Shown in pieces: positions 36,036 to 45,235 of a stretch of 64,000 nucleotides of DNA; position 1 is the stretch's first letter, and the number at the start of each line of letters is the position of its first letter. Origin of the DNA: Variovorax sp. RA8 (GTDB lineage Bacteria > Pseudomonadota > Gammaproteobacteria > Burkholderiales > Burkholderiaceae_C); NCBI RefSeq assembly GCF_901827175.1, contig NZ_LR594662.1, forward strand, positions 2,046,001 to 2,110,000, given 5' to 3'. Both the position numbers and the translations under genes were made by a program. The notes beneath the pieces are model-generated. The model searched no databases. It was not told the origin of the DNA and was given only the letters and a program-made list of their open reading frames with translations.

Positions 36036-36052
36036 GATAACCTTTGGCTATC
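36036..36052 (+). promoter_or_regulatory. LysR-type T-N11-A palindrome
   Basis: GATAACCTTTGGCTATC is an interrupted palindrome with T36038-N11-A36050, the canonical LysR recognition shape. It lies between the divergent Bug and LysR genes, 5 bases before the chosen LysR start, so it would serve autoregulation. No Shine-Dalgarno sequence fits there, which leaves the exact start slightly doubtful. Confidence 0.45.
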
Positions 36053-36057
36053 ACTTC

Positions 36058-36960
36058 ATGCAACTCGGGCAACTGAAGGTCCTCTGCGCGATTGCGGAGA
36101 CAGGCAGCATCCGCGCCGCCGCCCGAACCCTGGGCTTGTCACAGCCTTCGGTGACCAAGAGCCTGCGCGTGCTGGAGCAGGATCTCGATGTGGTCCTGGT
36201 GCATCGAAGCAGCCAGGGCATCGTCTTGACTGAAGCCGGGCGAGCCCTGCTTCCACGAGCTCGCGGCATTCAGGCCGAGGTACAAAAGGCCCGCGAGGAC
36301 ATGGAGCGGCTCGCCGGGCGTGCGAGGGACTCGGTCACCGTGGGCGTTGCTTCCGTGATCGGTGCCTGGCTCGTCCCTCCGGTACTCACGCGCCATGGCC
36401 GCGAGCACCCCGGAACGATCGTGCGCGTGATCGAGGGCACCCAGGAGACTTTGCTGCCGATGTTGCGCGACGGGTCGATCGACTTTGCGGTGTGCCTGCG
36501 CCTCGACGATGAGTCCACCAGTGGGTTCACGGTTCGGGCATTGGCCCGGTTTCGCCTGACGGTGGTGGGCCGCAAGGGGCACCCGCTTCGGAGTGCGCGC
36601 AGCTTGCAGGAACTCGGATCGGCCCATTGGATCATGACGCGCCCCCGGGGCAAAGGCGGGGTGCTGGAGCAAGCGTTCCGGGCCGAGGGGCTGTCCATTC
36701 CCCGATCGGCGGCAGAGTGCGACTCGCACGCCATCAAGATCTCGACACTCGCCCAAAGCGATGCGCTTGCGCTCGTCGCCAAGCCGATGCTGAACGAGCC
36801 CGCTGTCGCAGCCCTGCTGGAGGAGATCCCGTTGTCGAAGCCCTTGCCGCTCCTGACGGCTGGCCTCTACACGCGCAGTGACGTTCGCCTGGCTCCGGCA
36901 TGCCGCGCGCTCTCCCTCGCACTCGAGGCGGAGTGCAAGAAGATCCTGCGCCTCAACTGA
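36058..36960 (+). CDS. LysR-family transcriptional regulator
   Basis: A 300-residue LysR regulator. Winged helix at residues 1-60 (IAETGSIRAAARTLGLSQPSV), effector domain about 90-295 with TVGVASVIGAWLVPPVLTRH and RDGSIDFAVCLRLDD. ATG 36058 places MQLGQLKVLCAI at the usual distance before the helix. It is divergent from the Bug receptor gene and is therefore its likely activator. Confidence 0.88.
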   Translation: MQLGQLKVLCAIAETGSIRAAARTLGLSQPSVTKSLRVLEQDLDVVLVHRSSQGIVLTEAGRALLPRARGIQAEVQKAREDMERLAGRARDSVTVGVASVIGAWLVPPVLTRHGREHPGTIVRVIEGTQETLLPMLRDGSIDFAVCLRLDDESTSGFTVRALARFRLTVVGRKGHPLRSARSLQELGSAHWIMTRPRGKGGVLEQAFRAEGLSIPRSAAECDSHAIKISTLAQSDALALVAKPMLNEPAVAALLEEIPLSKPLPLLTAGLYTRSDVRLAPACRALSLALEAECKKILRLN

Positions 36961-37173
36961 CGAAGGGTTGCGGCGACAGCGTGGCAGCCGAGGCGGCTGA
37001 GCGGCTGCGCAAGCGCACGTCGCTCTGTAGGCGCGCAGCGCCGGCGAAGCCCGCCTCTCACCTACGCACCACGCGCCGAACGCGGCCAACCTGTCGGATC
37101 TTCCAGGGCCTCGAACGCGAGCGCGGTGGCCCTGTCATCCACCTTGCAGATCATGGATCGAAAGGACAACACG

Positions 37174-38328
37174 ATGCTAGCCATGGACTACCGAGGCCCC
37201 TATCGCATCCGGGCCGTCCACAAGCCCGACCCGGTGATCGAGCATCCGAACGATGCCATCGTGCAGGTGACGCGATCCTGCATCTGCGGCTCGGACCTGC
37301 ACCTCTACCACGGGCTCGTGCCCGACACGCGCGTGGGAAGCACCTTCGGCCATGAGTTCGTCGGCATCGTGGCGGACGTCGGCAGCTCGGTGCGCAACCT
37401 GAAGCCGGGCGATCGGGTGCTCGTGCCCTTCAACATCTTCTGCGGCACCTGCTACTTCTGCCAGCGCGAGCTCTACAGCAATTGCCATGACACGAACCCC
37501 GAGGCCACCGCGCTCGGCGGCATCTACGGCTATTCGCACACGGCCGGGGGGTACGACGGAGGGCAGGCCGAGTACGTGCGCGTGCCCATGGCCGACGTGG
37601 GCCCCACCCGCATTCCGGACGACCTGCTGCTGGAGGACGCCGTCATGCTCACCGACGCCTTCCCGACCGGGTACCAGGCGGCGGAGATGGGCGAGATCGA
37701 GGAAGGCGACACGGTGGTCGTGTTCGGCGCGGGGCCGGTCGGCATCTTTGCGGCCAAGTCCGCGTGGCTGCTGGGTGCTGGCCGCGTGATCGTCGTGGAC
37801 CACCTCGACTACCGGCTGGACTTCGTCAGGAACTTCGCCCAGTGCGAGACCTTGAACCTGCGCAGCGTGAACGACATGGCGATCCATATCAAGAAGATGA
37901 CCGATGGGCTGGGCGCGGACGTCTGCATCGATTGCGTGGGCTGCGAGGCCACCGGGAACTTCCTGCAGCAGCTCACCGGCGTGAAGCTGAAGCTGCAGGC
38001 CGGCGCGGCCACCGTGCTGCACTGGGCCATCAACTCGGTGCGCAAGGGCGGCGTGGTGTCGATCGTCGGCGTGTACGGCCCCACCTTCAACTTCGTGCCG
38101 ATCGGCAATGCGATCAACAAGGGGCTGACGCTGCGCATGAACCAGGCGAGCGTCAAGCGCCATCTGCCGCGCTTGATCGAGCACATCCAGGCGGGCCGCA
38201 TCCAGCCGCACAAGATCATCACCCACCGCATGCCGCTGGAGGAGGTGGCCGACGCCTACCACCTCTTCTCCAGCAAGCTGGATGGCTGCATCAAGACAGT
38301 GCTGATCCCCCCAGGCGCGCCGCACTGA
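37174..38328 (+). CDS. zinc-dependent medium-chain alcohol dehydrogenase
   Basis: A 384-residue medium-chain dehydrogenase. Catalytic zinc ligands are Cys38 and His60/Glu61, the structural zinc cysteines are 90, 93, 96 and 104, and the NAD site VVVFGAGPVGIFAA lies near 173-186. The long insertion with SVRKGGVVSIVGVYGP and the overall layout match the formaldehyde/threonine-dehydrogenase-like group of soluble NAD-dependent enzymes. GAAAGGA stands 7 bases before ATG 37174. The small unknown gene 30 bases downstream is a probable partner. The substrate is not readable. Confidence 0.85.
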   Translation: MLAMDYRGPYRIRAVHKPDPVIEHPNDAIVQVTRSCICGSDLHLYHGLVPDTRVGSTFGHEFVGIVADVGSSVRNLKPGDRVLVPFNIFCGTCYFCQRELYSNCHDTNPEATALGGIYGYSHTAGGYDGGQAEYVRVPMADVGPTRIPDDLLLEDAVMLTDAFPTGYQAAEMGEIEEGDTVVVFGAGPVGIFAAKSAWLLGAGRVIVVDHLDYRLDFVRNFAQCETLNLRSVNDMAIHIKKMTDGLGADVCIDCVGCEATGNFLQQLTGVKLKLQAGAATVLHWAINSVRKGGVVSIVGVYGPTFNFVPIGNAINKGLTLRMNQASVKRHLPRLIEHIQAGRIQPHKIITHRMPLEEVADAYHLFSSKLDGCIKTVLIPPGAPH

Positions 38329-38358
38329 GAAGGTGAGCCGGCAAAGAAAGGAGCCCAC

Positions 38359-38844
38359 ATGACAACGCCCGAGAAGTACGCGCATATCCAGGGTTGGGGC
38401 GCCGACCTCGACCACGCCAACCGCCCCGCCTACCCGCGCGAGCGCCATCCGCCTCGCCTGGAAGGCGTGCACTGGGACCACCCCGAGCAGCAGTCGCGCC
38501 ATGTCGAGGTGCTGCACTCGACGGAGCGGCCGGGCATCACCTCCGTCTTCGGCAGCACGGTGCCCCCGAGCGGGCTGAGCGGCCACTTGCGCCGGCTGGC
38601 ATTCAGGCACAGCGAGAACGACTTGCGCCATTGGCTGCTGCTGCTCTTCGCCGACCGGGTGAATGTCGGCGAGGGGCTGGTCGACGACCTGTCGCGTGGC
38701 CACGTGCCGCGCCTGTACGCCGAGATGGGCGGGCGCGCCGAGCTGCGGCACAACCCCGTGGGCGCGGCACGCAAGGCGCTGATCCTTGCCGGCACGATCG
38801 GGCTGTGCTGGCTGGCGCTCAGGCGGCGAAGCCGGCGCCATTAG
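38359..38844 (+). CDS. hypothetical protein with C-terminal membrane anchor
   Basis: A 161-residue protein I cannot assign. The N-terminal 130 residues are hydrophilic and rich in His, Arg and Pro. A single hydrophobic segment (ALILAGTIGLCWLAL) near the end, followed by RRRSRRH, suggests a tail anchor in the inner membrane with the basic end in the cytoplasm. AAAGGAG precedes ATG 38359. It follows the zinc dehydrogenase gene by 30 bases and is likely in its operon; it may tether or accompany that enzyme. Confidence 0.65.
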   Translation: MTTPEKYAHIQGWGADLDHANRPAYPRERHPPRLEGVHWDHPEQQSRHVEVLHSTERPGITSVFGSTVPPSGLSGHLRRLAFRHSENDLRHWLLLLFADRVNVGEGLVDDLSRGHVPRLYAEMGGRAELRHNPVGAARKALILAGTIGLCWLALRRRSRRH

Positions 38845-38863
38845 TCCCGGCTGGGCGGCCGGG

Positions 38864-40312
38864 CTATTTCTCGTCCCGCAGCCAATACCACTTGTAGAGC
38901 ACCCGCTGCCCGATCCGCCTGAAGGGCGCGAAGGCCGGCGACTCCACAAGGCCCAGCACGTTGGGGAAAGGCAGGGGCGAGCGGTAGATGGGCAGCTCGA
39001 AGACCTCTCGGCCCGCGTCCTGGCCGGCCACCCGCTCGGCCAGGCGCTTGCCGGCCCAGGTCGAGAAGGAGACGCCATTGCCGCCGTAGCCGACCGCGTA
39101 CCAGATCTTTTTGTCGGGCTCGGGCTGGGTGATGCGCGGCATCATGTCGTGGCTTACGTCCACCCAGCCCCACCACGAATAGTCGATCTGGATGCCGGCC
39201 AGCGGCGGGAACTTGCGCGCGATCGCATCGGTGAGCAGCTTCAGGTGCACCGGGTCCTCGGCGTCGGCGCCGCTGACGGAGCTGCGGCTGCCCAGCTGCA
39301 GCCGGTTGCCCTTGAGCAGCCGGTAGTAGAAGCGCAGCGTGCGCGTGTCGGTCAGGAAGGTGAGCGACTTGAAGTTGGTGGCCTGGAGCTCGGCCTCGGT
39401 CAGCGGGCGGGTGACCACCGAGTTCGACAGGATCGGCATGATCTTGTTCTTGAGCAGCGGCGAGAGCGCCTGCCCGGTGTAGCCGCCGGTGCACACCGCC
39501 ACGCGCCGCGCGCGCACGATGCCGCCGGGGGTGCGCAGGTGGTGCACGCCGTCGATGGTCTGCCAGCCCTGCACCGGGCTCGAGGTGTGGACCTTCACGC
39601 CCAACGCGCGCGCCTTGCGCATCAGCCCGAAGGTGAACTTGAGCGGATGGATGCCCACGCCCTCCGACTCGAAGAGCGCGCCCACGGCCTCGCGCTCGTC
39701 GCAGAAGTCGCGCCGCACTTCCTCGGCGCTGAGCATGCGCGTGTCGTAGCCGAACTGCTCGCGCATCAGGCGCGCCTCGGCCTCCAGGCCGGCGAGCTTC
39801 TCCGGCCGGTGGGCCAGGTAGAGATGGCCGCCGTCGTAGGCGTCGCAGTCGATCTGCGTCGTCAGGTCCCTGAAATTCTCGAAGCCGGCGCGGATCTCGG
39901 CATCGAGGCGCCGGGCCGTGTCCAGGCCCCAGCGCTGGATCCACTGCGAGCGCTTGAGCCGGCCGCTGGCGTTCTGGCCCTGGCCGCCGCTGCGGCTGGA
40001 GCAGCCCCAGGAGGCCTGGTTGGCTTCCAGCACCGTCGCCTGGATGCCGTGCTCCTGCGCCAAGTAGAGCGCGGTCGACATGCCGGTGGCGCCGGAGCCG
40101 ATGATGGCGACGTCGACATCGATGTCGCGCAGCACCGGCCCGTCGTCCTCGGGCGGCGTGCCCGCGCTGGCCACCCACCAGGTGGGCGCGTAGGCGCGGC
40201 CGGCGCCCGGGTCGGGCGCCACCAGGGGGTCGTAGCGGGGGTCGTAGGGCTTGGCCGCGGGCGCGGCCCGGCCGCCGGTCGAGAACTGCGCGGTGCCTGC
40301 GGTGATCGTCAT
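38864..40312 (-). CDS. tauY: DadA-type FAD-dependent oxidoreductase, probable taurine dehydrogenase large subunit
   Basis: A 482-residue glycine/D-amino-acid-oxidase-like flavoprotein. The FAD Rossmann motif IGSGATG (71-77) follows a 65-residue N-terminal extension. CSSRSGGQGQNASG and the C-terminal WYAVGYGGNGVSFSTWAGK are the flavin-contacting family segments. A SnoaL-like small protein is encoded 21 bases upstream, a MocR regulator is divergent and a taurine-type ABC importer is nearby; together these match TauXY taurine dehydrogenase, which deaminates taurine to sulfoacetaldehyde and passes electrons to cytochrome. The flavoprotein class is sure, the substrate is inferred. Confidence 0.65.
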   Translation of the reverse strand: MTITAGTAQFSTGGRAAPAAKPYDPRYDPLVAPDPGAGRAYAPTWWVASAGTPPEDDGPVLRDIDVDVAIIGSGATGMSTALYLAQEHGIQATVLEANQASWGCSSRSGGQGQNASGRLKRSQWIQRWGLDTARRLDAEIRAGFENFRDLTTQIDCDAYDGGHLYLAHRPEKLAGLEAEARLMREQFGYDTRMLSAEEVRRDFCDEREAVGALFESEGVGIHPLKFTFGLMRKARALGVKVHTSSPVQGWQTIDGVHHLRTPGGIVRARRVAVCTGGYTGQALSPLLKNKIMPILSNSVVTRPLTEAELQATNFKSLTFLTDTRTLRFYYRLLKGNRLQLGSRSSVSGADAEDPVHLKLLTDAIARKFPPLAGIQIDYSWWGWVDVSHDMMPRITQPEPDKKIWYAVGYGGNGVSFSTWAGKRLAERVAGQDAGREVFELPIYRSPLPFPNVLGLVESPAFAPFRRIGQRVLYKWYWLRDEK

Positions 40313-40333
40313 GGCGTTTCCTTGAACCAGGAA

Positions 40334-40741
40334 CTACTTCGCCGCGGGCAGGTTCGGCCGCGTCTTGCGGAACACGTTCTTGAGCGCGATCTTGCCGTCC
40401 TTGAAGCCGAAGACATCGATGCCATCGGTCTCGATGCGGCTGCCGTCGGCCGCGGTGCCGGTGAAGGTCCACTGCGAGGTGCCGAAGTCGCCGGCCACGA
40501 AATGCTGGCCGTTGCGCCACTGCGCGTCGGGCACCGTCTCCCAGGCCGCTTCGAAGGCCTTGCGCACCGCCGCCGTGCCGCTGTGTCGGGTGCCGCAGGC
40601 CTCGGGGCCGGCGGCGGTCTGGAACACGCAGTCCTCGTGCATGAAGCCCATCAGGGCCTCGATGTCGTGGCGGTTCCAGGCCTCGCTGAAAGCCTCCAGG
40701 GTGGCGATGGTCACGGGGGCGGGCGATGCTGCTGCGGTCAC
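40334..40741 (-). CDS. tauX: NTF2/SnoaL-like protein, probable taurine dehydrogenase small subunit
   Basis: A 135-residue NTF2-like protein: TLEAFSEAWNRHDIEALMGF, CVFQTAAGPEACGTRHSG, FVAGDFGTSQWTFTGTAADG and VFGFKDGKIALKNVFRK give the whole fold. I chose GTG 40741, because AGGAG lies 6 bases before it. It sits directly upstream of the FAD oxidoreductase gene, the same order I recall for tauX-tauY. The small-subunit role is inferred from that context; alone the domain is uninformative. Confidence 0.6.
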   Translation of the reverse strand: MTAAASPAPVTIATLEAFSEAWNRHDIEALMGFMHEDCVFQTAAGPEACGTRHSGTAAVRKAFEAAWETVPDAQWRNGQHFVAGDFGTSQWTFTGTAADGSRIETDGIDVFGFKDGKIALKNVFRKTRPNLPAAK

Positions 40742-40859
40742 GCGGAACTCCTGTCTTGTCGATGAGCGCAAGCGTAGAGAGCCGGCGCGCGGCGCGATAG
40801 GGCCAGATGCGGGGATTCGACCGAGCCAGTCGGCCCGATCGGCCTAAACTTTGCGCACC

Positions 40860-42395
40860 ATGCCCAACCCCCGATCCATCCAATGGGCGCAGCTTTTCGC
40901 GCTGCCCGAGCAACCCGGCTTGCCGCTGCAGGGCCGCCTGCGCGCGGCCGTCGTGCAGGCCATCCTCGAGGATCGGCTGAGCCCCGGCGCGCCGCTGCCC
41001 TCGTCGCGCGAGTTGGCGGCGCTGCTGGGCCTGAGCCGCAACACCGTGACCTCGGCCTACCTGCAATTGATGGACGAGGGCTTCCTGGAAGCGCGCCCGC
41101 GCAGCGGCGTCTTCGTCGCGCACAACGCGCGGCCGCTCACGGCCGAGCTGGCCGAGCCGCTGGTGGGCCGCAGCGGCCAGTCCGGCCAGCCGCCCGAGTG
41201 GTCGGCGCGGGTGCTGCGCTCGCAGGTGGACCGGCCCACGCTCTCCAAGCCCGACCGGTGGCGCGACTACCCGTACCCCTTCGTCTACGGCACCTACGAC
41301 CCGCAGCTGTTTCCGACCGAGGACTTCCGCGAATGCTGCGCGCGCAGCCTGGCGCGCTCGCAGCTGCCGCACTGGACGCCGGACTTCGAGACCGACGACG
41401 TGCCCGACCTGATCGAGCAGATCCGCACGCGCCTCCTGCCCCGGCGCGGCGTGTTCGCGCTGAAGGAGGAGATCCTCGTCACCCTCGGCGCCCAGCACGC
41501 CTGCTACCTGCTGGCCGAGGCGCTGTTCGACGAGCACACGCGCGTCGGGCTGGAGGAGCCGGGCCATCCGCATGCGCGCAACAGCTTCGCGATGCGCAAT
41601 CCGAAGTGGGTGGAGATCGAGGTCGACGAGGAAGGCCTGGTGGTCGATGCGCTGCCGGCCGCCGACTACCTGTTCTGCACGCCTTCGCACCAGAGCCCCA
41701 CCACCGCCACGCTGAGCCTGGAGCGGCGCCAGTGGCTGCTGCGCAAGGCCGAACTGCAGGACTTCGTGATCATCGAGGACGACTACGAGGCCGAGAACCT
41801 CTACGAGGGCACGCCGATGCCCGCGCTCAAGAGCCTGGACAAGACGGGGCGGGTGATCTATGTGGGCTCGGTCTCCAAGAGCCTCTCGCCGGCGCTGCGC
41901 CTGGGGTTCATCGTGGCACCGCGCGCGCTGATCAAGGAGCTGCGGGTGATCCGGCATTCGATGGTGCGGCATCCCAGCGCCTTCCTGCAGCATGCATATG
42001 CACTCTTCCTCTCGCTGGGGCATCACGAGTCGCATGCGCGGCGCGTCAACCATGCGATGCAGGAGCGGCTGGCGCTGGCGGCGCAGGCGCTGCGCGAGCA
42101 TCTGCCGGACTTCGAGTTCACGCTGCCCTCGGGCGGCGCGTCGATCTGGGTGCAGGCGCCGTCGTGGGTGGATGCGGCCGAGCTGGCGCTGATGGCGCGC
42201 AGCCATGGGGTGCTGATCGAGGCAGGGGATGTGTTCTTTGCGAAGCCGCCTTATCCGTGTCCCTTCTTCCGGCTGCGGCTGTCGTCGATCGCGGCGGCGC
42301 AGATTCCGGCGGGGATCAGGGCGTTGGGGGTGGCGGTGCAGGAGTTGGCGCAGGCGCGGGGGGAGAGCCTGAGCGCCGCCCCCCGCACCCATTGA
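40860..42395 (+). CDS. MocR-family (GntR/aminotransferase) regulator, TauR-like
   Basis: A 511-residue fusion of an N-terminal GntR winged helix (about 15-85, SSRELAALLGLSRNTVTSAY) and a C-terminal fold-type I aminotransferase domain. The PLP lysine is Lys340 in GSVSKSLSPALRLG. MocR proteins use PLP or a PLP-amine adduct as effector; TauR, the taurine regulator, is one. It is divergent from the tauXY pair across 118 bases and precedes the taurine-type importer, which supports that assignment. An in-frame TTG nine bases upstream is less likely than ATG 40860. Confidence 0.85.
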   Translation: MPNPRSIQWAQLFALPEQPGLPLQGRLRAAVVQAILEDRLSPGAPLPSSRELAALLGLSRNTVTSAYLQLMDEGFLEARPRSGVFVAHNARPLTAELAEPLVGRSGQSGQPPEWSARVLRSQVDRPTLSKPDRWRDYPYPFVYGTYDPQLFPTEDFRECCARSLARSQLPHWTPDFETDDVPDLIEQIRTRLLPRRGVFALKEEILVTLGAQHACYLLAEALFDEHTRVGLEEPGHPHARNSFAMRNPKWVEIEVDEEGLVVDALPAADYLFCTPSHQSPTTATLSLERRQWLLRKAELQDFVIIEDDYEAENLYEGTPMPALKSLDKTGRVIYVGSVSKSLSPALRLGFIVAPRALIKELRVIRHSMVRHPSAFLQHAYALFLSLGHHESHARRVNHAMQERLALAAQALREHLPDFEFTLPSGGASIWVQAPSWVDAAELALMARSHGVLIEAGDVFFAKPPYPCPFFRLRLSSIAAAQIPAGIRALGVAVQELAQARGESLSAAPRTH

Positions 42396-42440
42396 CTCGG
42401 TGTCACAAACCCGCGCGCCGGGACGTCTTGCATGTAGGAA

Positions 42441-42469
42441 CCGGACAGCCGCACGGGGTGACTGTCCGG
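42441..42469 (+). promoter_or_regulatory. 8-base inverted repeat upstream of the NmrA-like gene
   Basis: CCGGACAG (42441-42448) and CTGTCCGG (42462-42469) are a perfect inverted repeat with a 13-base loop. No U-run follows, so a rho-independent terminator for the MocR gene is less likely than an operator or an attenuating hairpin in the leader of the next gene. Confidence 0.45.
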
Positions 42470-42506
42470 CAGTCGGCAGACAAACCCTGGATGCAAAGGA
42501 ATTCAT

Positions 42507-43262
42507 ATGAAGATCGTCGTTATCGGTGGCAGCGGGCTCATCGGATCGAAACTGGTGCAAAAGCTTCGCCAGGAGGGACACGAGGTCGTCGCCGCCTCGC
42601 CGTCGACCGGCGTCAATGCCCTCACCGGCGAGGGATTGGCCGAGGCGCTGAAGGGCGCCCAGGTCGTCGTGGATGTCGCCAACGCGCCCTCCTGGGAGGA
42701 CGCCGCGGTCATGAACTTCTTCGAGACCTCGGGGCGCACCCTCTTGGCCGCCGAACAGTTGGCGGGCGTCAAGCACCACGTCGCGCTGTCGGTCGTCGGC
42801 ACCGAACGGCTCCTCGCCAGCGGCTACTTCCGCGCCAAGATGGCCCAGGAGAAGCTGATCGAGGCGTCGCCCATCCCCTACACCATCGTGCGCGCGACGC
42901 AGTTCTTCGAATTCGTCGCCGGCATCGCGCAGTCGGGCGCGGAAGGCGACAAGGTCCGGATGTCCACTTCGCTCATCCAGCCCATCGCGGCTGAAGACGT
43001 CGCGCAGGCGCTGTCGGAGATCGCGCTGGAGGCGCCGATCAACGGGATGCTGGAGGTCGCCGGTCCGGTCGCGCTGGGGATGGACAAGCTGGTCGAGCAG
43101 TTCCTGCGCGGCACCGGCGATGCCCGCCAGGTCGTCTCCGACCCCGAAGCGTCGTATTTCGGCACCCCGGTCGACGACCGGTCGCTCACGCCGGGCAAGA
43201 ATCCGCGCCTCGGCAAGATGACATTCGCGGACTGGCTGAGGACGGCTGGCAGCAAGCAATAG
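42507..43262 (+). CDS. NAD(P)-binding NmrA/SDR-like protein
   Basis: A 251-residue atypical short-chain dehydrogenase. The N-terminal IVVIGGSGLIGSKLVQKL is the NAD(P) glycine motif. The usual YxxxK site is reduced to YFRAKMAQEKLI, which keeps the Tyr and Lys spacing only loosely, so it may be a redox sensor or a reductase on small ketones. PYTIVRATQFFEF is typical of the NmrA/YtfG group. It lies between the MocR gene and the importer genes but shows no obvious sulfonate link. Confidence 0.75.
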   Translation: MKIVVIGGSGLIGSKLVQKLRQEGHEVVAASPSTGVNALTGEGLAEALKGAQVVVDVANAPSWEDAAVMNFFETSGRTLLAAEQLAGVKHHVALSVVGTERLLASGYFRAKMAQEKLIEASPIPYTIVRATQFFEFVAGIAQSGAEGDKVRMSTSLIQPIAAEDVAQALSEIALEAPINGMLEVAGPVALGMDKLVEQFLRGTGDARQVVSDPEASYFGTPVDDRSLTPGKNPRLGKMTFADWLRTAGSKQ

Positions 43263-43413
43263 GCAATGCGCGAGCGCACCGCGCTCGTGCGCCCCGCACC
43301 ACAACAAGGGTAAGTCCCCATCCCCTGGCTCCATGCCCTTTTCGCGGCTGGCACTTCCGGCTGCGCGCCGATGGGTGCAAAGTCCCATTCGATTCACCAC
43401 CCAGGAGAAACGA

Positions 43414-44430
43414 ATGAACATGTCCCGGCGCTTCACCCTCTCAGGCGCGGCCTTGGCCGCCGCGCTGACCCTCGGCGGCGTTGCCGCCCAGGCCCAGACC
43501 AAGGAGCTGACCTTCGCCCACCAGGACATGCTGGTGCCGCTGCGCCTGGTCATGGAGTCGGGCGAGGTCGAGAAGGCCACCGGCTACAAGATCAACTGGC
43601 GCATGTTCTCGGGCGGCGGCGACGTGATCCGCGCCATGGCCTCGGGCGACGTGCAGATGGGCGAGACGGGCTCCAGCCCCCTGACCGCCGCCGCCAGCCA
43701 GGGCCAGGACATCAAGCTGTTCTGGATCTCCGCCGACATCGCCGACGCCGAGGCGCTGGTCGCGCGCAACGCCGCCGGCATCACGAGCATGAAGGACCTG
43801 AAGGGCAAGAAAGTCGCCACGCCCTTCGTCTCCACCGCCCACTACCAGCTGATGGCCGGCATGAAGATGGACGGCGTGGACCCGAAAACCGTCAACGTGA
43901 TGAACATGCGCCCGCCCGAGATCGCGGCCGCCTGGGAGCGCGGCGACATCGACGCCACCTTCATCTGGGACCCGGTGCTGTCCAGGATCCGCTCCACCGG
44001 CAAGACCATCGCCACCTCCGGCAGCATCGGCAAGCGCGGCGCGCCCACCTTCGAGGGCATCGTGGTGAACGCCAAGTGGGCCGCCGCCAACGAACCGTTC
44101 ATGGTCGCCTTCGTGAAGGCGCTCAACCGCGCCAACGAGGAGTACAAGGCCTCCGGCAAGAGCTGGACGCCCGATTCGCCCCAGATCAAGGCCATGGCCA
44201 AGTGGACCAAGGCCGACCCCAAGGACGTGGGCGCGGCGATGGCGCTCTACAGCTTCCCGACCCTGGCCGAGCAGGTCTCGCCGACCTGGCTGGGCGGCGG
44301 CGCGGCCAAGGCGATGGCGAACACGGCCGTGTTCCTCAAGGAGCAGGGGCGGGTGCAGGAGGTCAAGCCCGACTACAGCGGCTTCGTGACCACGGCCTAC
44401 GTCGAGAAGGCGATGGCGGCTGCGAAGTAG
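43414..44430 (+). CDS. tauA: taurine-type ABC importer substrate-binding protein
   Basis: A 338-residue periplasmic protein of the TauA/SsuA class. The signal has a twin-arginine motif ([18 protein letters not shown]) ending AQAQ. The mature part shows [40 protein letters not shown], the domain hinge [19 protein letters not shown] and [15 protein letters not shown], the WDP element being typical of taurine binders. AGGAG precedes ATG 43414. ATPase and permease genes follow without large gaps. Confidence 0.8.
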   Translation: MNMSRRFTLSGAALAAALTLGGVAAQAQTKELTFAHQDMLVPLRLVMESGEVEKATGYKINWRMFSGGGDVIRAMASGDVQMGETGSSPLTAAASQGQDIKLFWISADIADAEALVARNAAGITSMKDLKGKKVATPFVSTAHYQLMAGMKMDGVDPKTVNVMNMRPPEIAAAWERGDIDATFIWDPVLSRIRSTGKTIATSGSIGKRGAPTFEGIVVNAKWAAANEPFMVAFVKALNRANEEYKASGKSWTPDSPQIKAMAKWTKADPKDVGAAMALYSFPTLAEQVSPTWLGGGAAKAMANTAVFLKEQGRVQEVKPDYSGFVTTAYVEKAMAAAK

Positions 44431-44446
44431 CAAGAAAGGCACCCCG

Positions 44447-45235
44447 ATGCCCACGCTCGATATCCGCGACCTCACGGTCAACTACGCCGTCACCGGCGGC
44501 ACGCTGCAGGCCCTGGCCCCGGTCAACCTGCAGATGCACGACGGCGACTTCGTGGTCGCGCTCGGCGCTTCCGGCTGCGGCAAGACCACGCTGCTCAACT
44601 GCATCGCCGGCTTCCTGCCGCCCTCCACCGGCGAGATCCTGCTGGACGGGAAGCCGGTCGCCGGCCCCGGCGCCGACCGCGGCGTGGTGTTCCAGAAGCA
44701 TGCGCTGATGCCCTGGCTCAACGTGCGCGACAACGTCGCGCTGGGCCTGCGCCTGGCCGGCGTCGGCAAGGCCGAGCGCGACCGGATCGCCGACGACAAG
44801 CTGGCCCTGGTCGGCCTGCAGCAGTACGCCGGCCGCGCCGTCTACGAGCTCTCCGGCGGCATGCAGCAGCGCGTGGGCATCGCCCGCGCGCTGGCCAGCG
44901 ACCCGGCCGTGCTGCTGATGGACGAGCCCATGGGCGCGCTCGATGCCTTCACGCGCGAGCAGGTGCAGGAGATCCTGCTGAAGGCCTGGTCGAAGTCGAA
45001 CAAGATGGTGTTCTTCATCACCCACTCGGTGGAGGAGGCGCTGTTCCTCGCCACCCGGCTGATCGTGATGAGCCCGAGCCCGGGGCGCATCTCGCATGTC
45101 TACGACCAGGTTCCGTTCTCGCGCCAGTACCTCTCGCATGGCGACTCGCGCAAGGTGAAGTCGGAGCCCGAGTTCATCCGCATGCGTGAAGAGGTCCTGG
45201 CGATCATCCATCATCGGGAGGCCGTCCATGCCTGA
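44447..45235 (+). CDS. tauB: taurine-type ABC importer ATPase
   Basis: A 262-residue ATPase with Walker [10 protein letters not shown] (40-48), Q-loop [14 protein letters not shown], signature [16 protein letters not shown], Walker B VLLMDEP and H-loop [15 protein letters not shown] sequence and total length are standard for TauB/SsuB. Its last 8 bases overlap the start of the permease gene. Confidence 0.85.
   Translation: MPTLDIRDLTVNYAVTGGTLQALAPVNLQMHDGDFVVALGASGCGKTTLLNCIAGFLPPSTGEILLDGKPVAGPGADRGVVFQKHALMPWLNVRDNVALGLRLAGVGKAERDRIADDKLALVGLQQYAGRAVYELSGGMQQRVGIARALASDPAVLLMDEPMGALDAFTREQVQEILLKAWSKSNKMVFFITHSVEEALFLATRLIVMSPSPGRISHVYDQVPFSRQYLSHGDSRKVKSEPEFIRMREEVLAIIHHREAVHA

Noticed and set aside
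38841..43580. A minus-strand open frame of about 1,579 codons crossing the FAD oxidoreductase, MocR and NmrA-like genes
   Set aside because: It is an antisense shadow typical of very GC-rich DNA. Only its part over 38864-40312 region coincides with real coding in another frame, and its protein has low complexity with no domain.
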